From NCBI GenBank assembly GCA_013365365.1, contig JABVXU010000746.1, positions 1-22,646 on the forward strand: 22,646 bases of DNA. The letters run 5' to 3'. The translations under genes and the position numbers were made by a program. This DNA comes from Cruorifilaria tuberocauda. Its lineage: Eukaryota; Nematoda; Chromadorea; Rhabditida; Onchocercidae. The notes under the pieces are model-generated. The model was not told the DNA's origin. It saw nothing but the letters and a program-made list of their open reading frames with translations, and searched no databases. This document shows, piece by piece, positions 22,543 through 22,646 of this stretch (positions within the stretch are counted from its first letter, which is position 1; every line of letters starts with the position of its first letter).

Positions 22543-22646
22543 GTATATTTGTTAGTTTTACTTTATATGTTTGGTAATTTAACAATGAAGAATTAATTTT
22601 TAATTAATGAATTTACGGAAATAAAATGAGTGAAAAGAAAAGAATA

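Noticed and set aside
1..22646. tRNA, rRNA, CRISPR, bacterial promoters or terminators
   Set aside because: Nothing with tRNA-like arms or rRNA-like conserved blocks was seen, and the intron-rich gene shows this is eukaryotic nuclear DNA.

Overview
The window is very AT-rich nuclear DNA of an animal, most likely a nematode. It has short exons separated by AT-rich introns of about 66 to 2,200 bases, GT..AG splice borders (often TTTCAG or TTTTAG at the 3' side), simple repeats, and a BEL/Pao-type gag remnant of a style common in nematodes. A spirurid (clade III, filaria-like) worm is my guess; the exact taxon is inference.

Nearly everything belongs to one plus-strand gene that is open at both window ends: unc-80, the large accessory/scaffold subunit of the NALCN/NCA sodium-leak channel complex. 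I could chain 33 exons from 1981 to 22542 (about 4.8 kb coding, about 1,600 residues, roughly half of a UNC80 protein) by matching the split-codon phase across introns and by colinear similarity to vertebrate UNC80 as I recall it. One further 54-nt candidate exon (22218-22271) does not fit in frame. Bases 1-1980 show no convincing exon and are probably the 3' part of a large upstream intron. No open frame in the window is a credible separate host gene; single open frames that look like small proteins are exons reading on into introns, or antisense shadows.

The 2.2-kb intron 16375-18581 carries a visibly GC-richer insert on the minus strand: a decayed gag of a BEL/Pao LTR retrotransposon (coiled-coil N-terminus, DUF1759-like capsid region, two damaged zinc knuckles). 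It is broken by several frameshifts and stops, with no pol and no recognisable LTRs.

The most unusual signal is a set of tandem repeats that straddle exon-intron borders. A 39-bp repeat (five copies, 5033-5219) contains the end of one exon and its 5' splice site, so five identical in-frame donors lie in a row. Exon 20789-20960 has such a repeat on both sides: a 44-bp array whose sixth, diverged copy is the 3' splice site plus first codons, and a 54-bp array whose first copy is the exon end plus donor. In that last array only the first copy keeps the donor GT. All three arrays were read directly from the sequence; any effect on splicing is untested.
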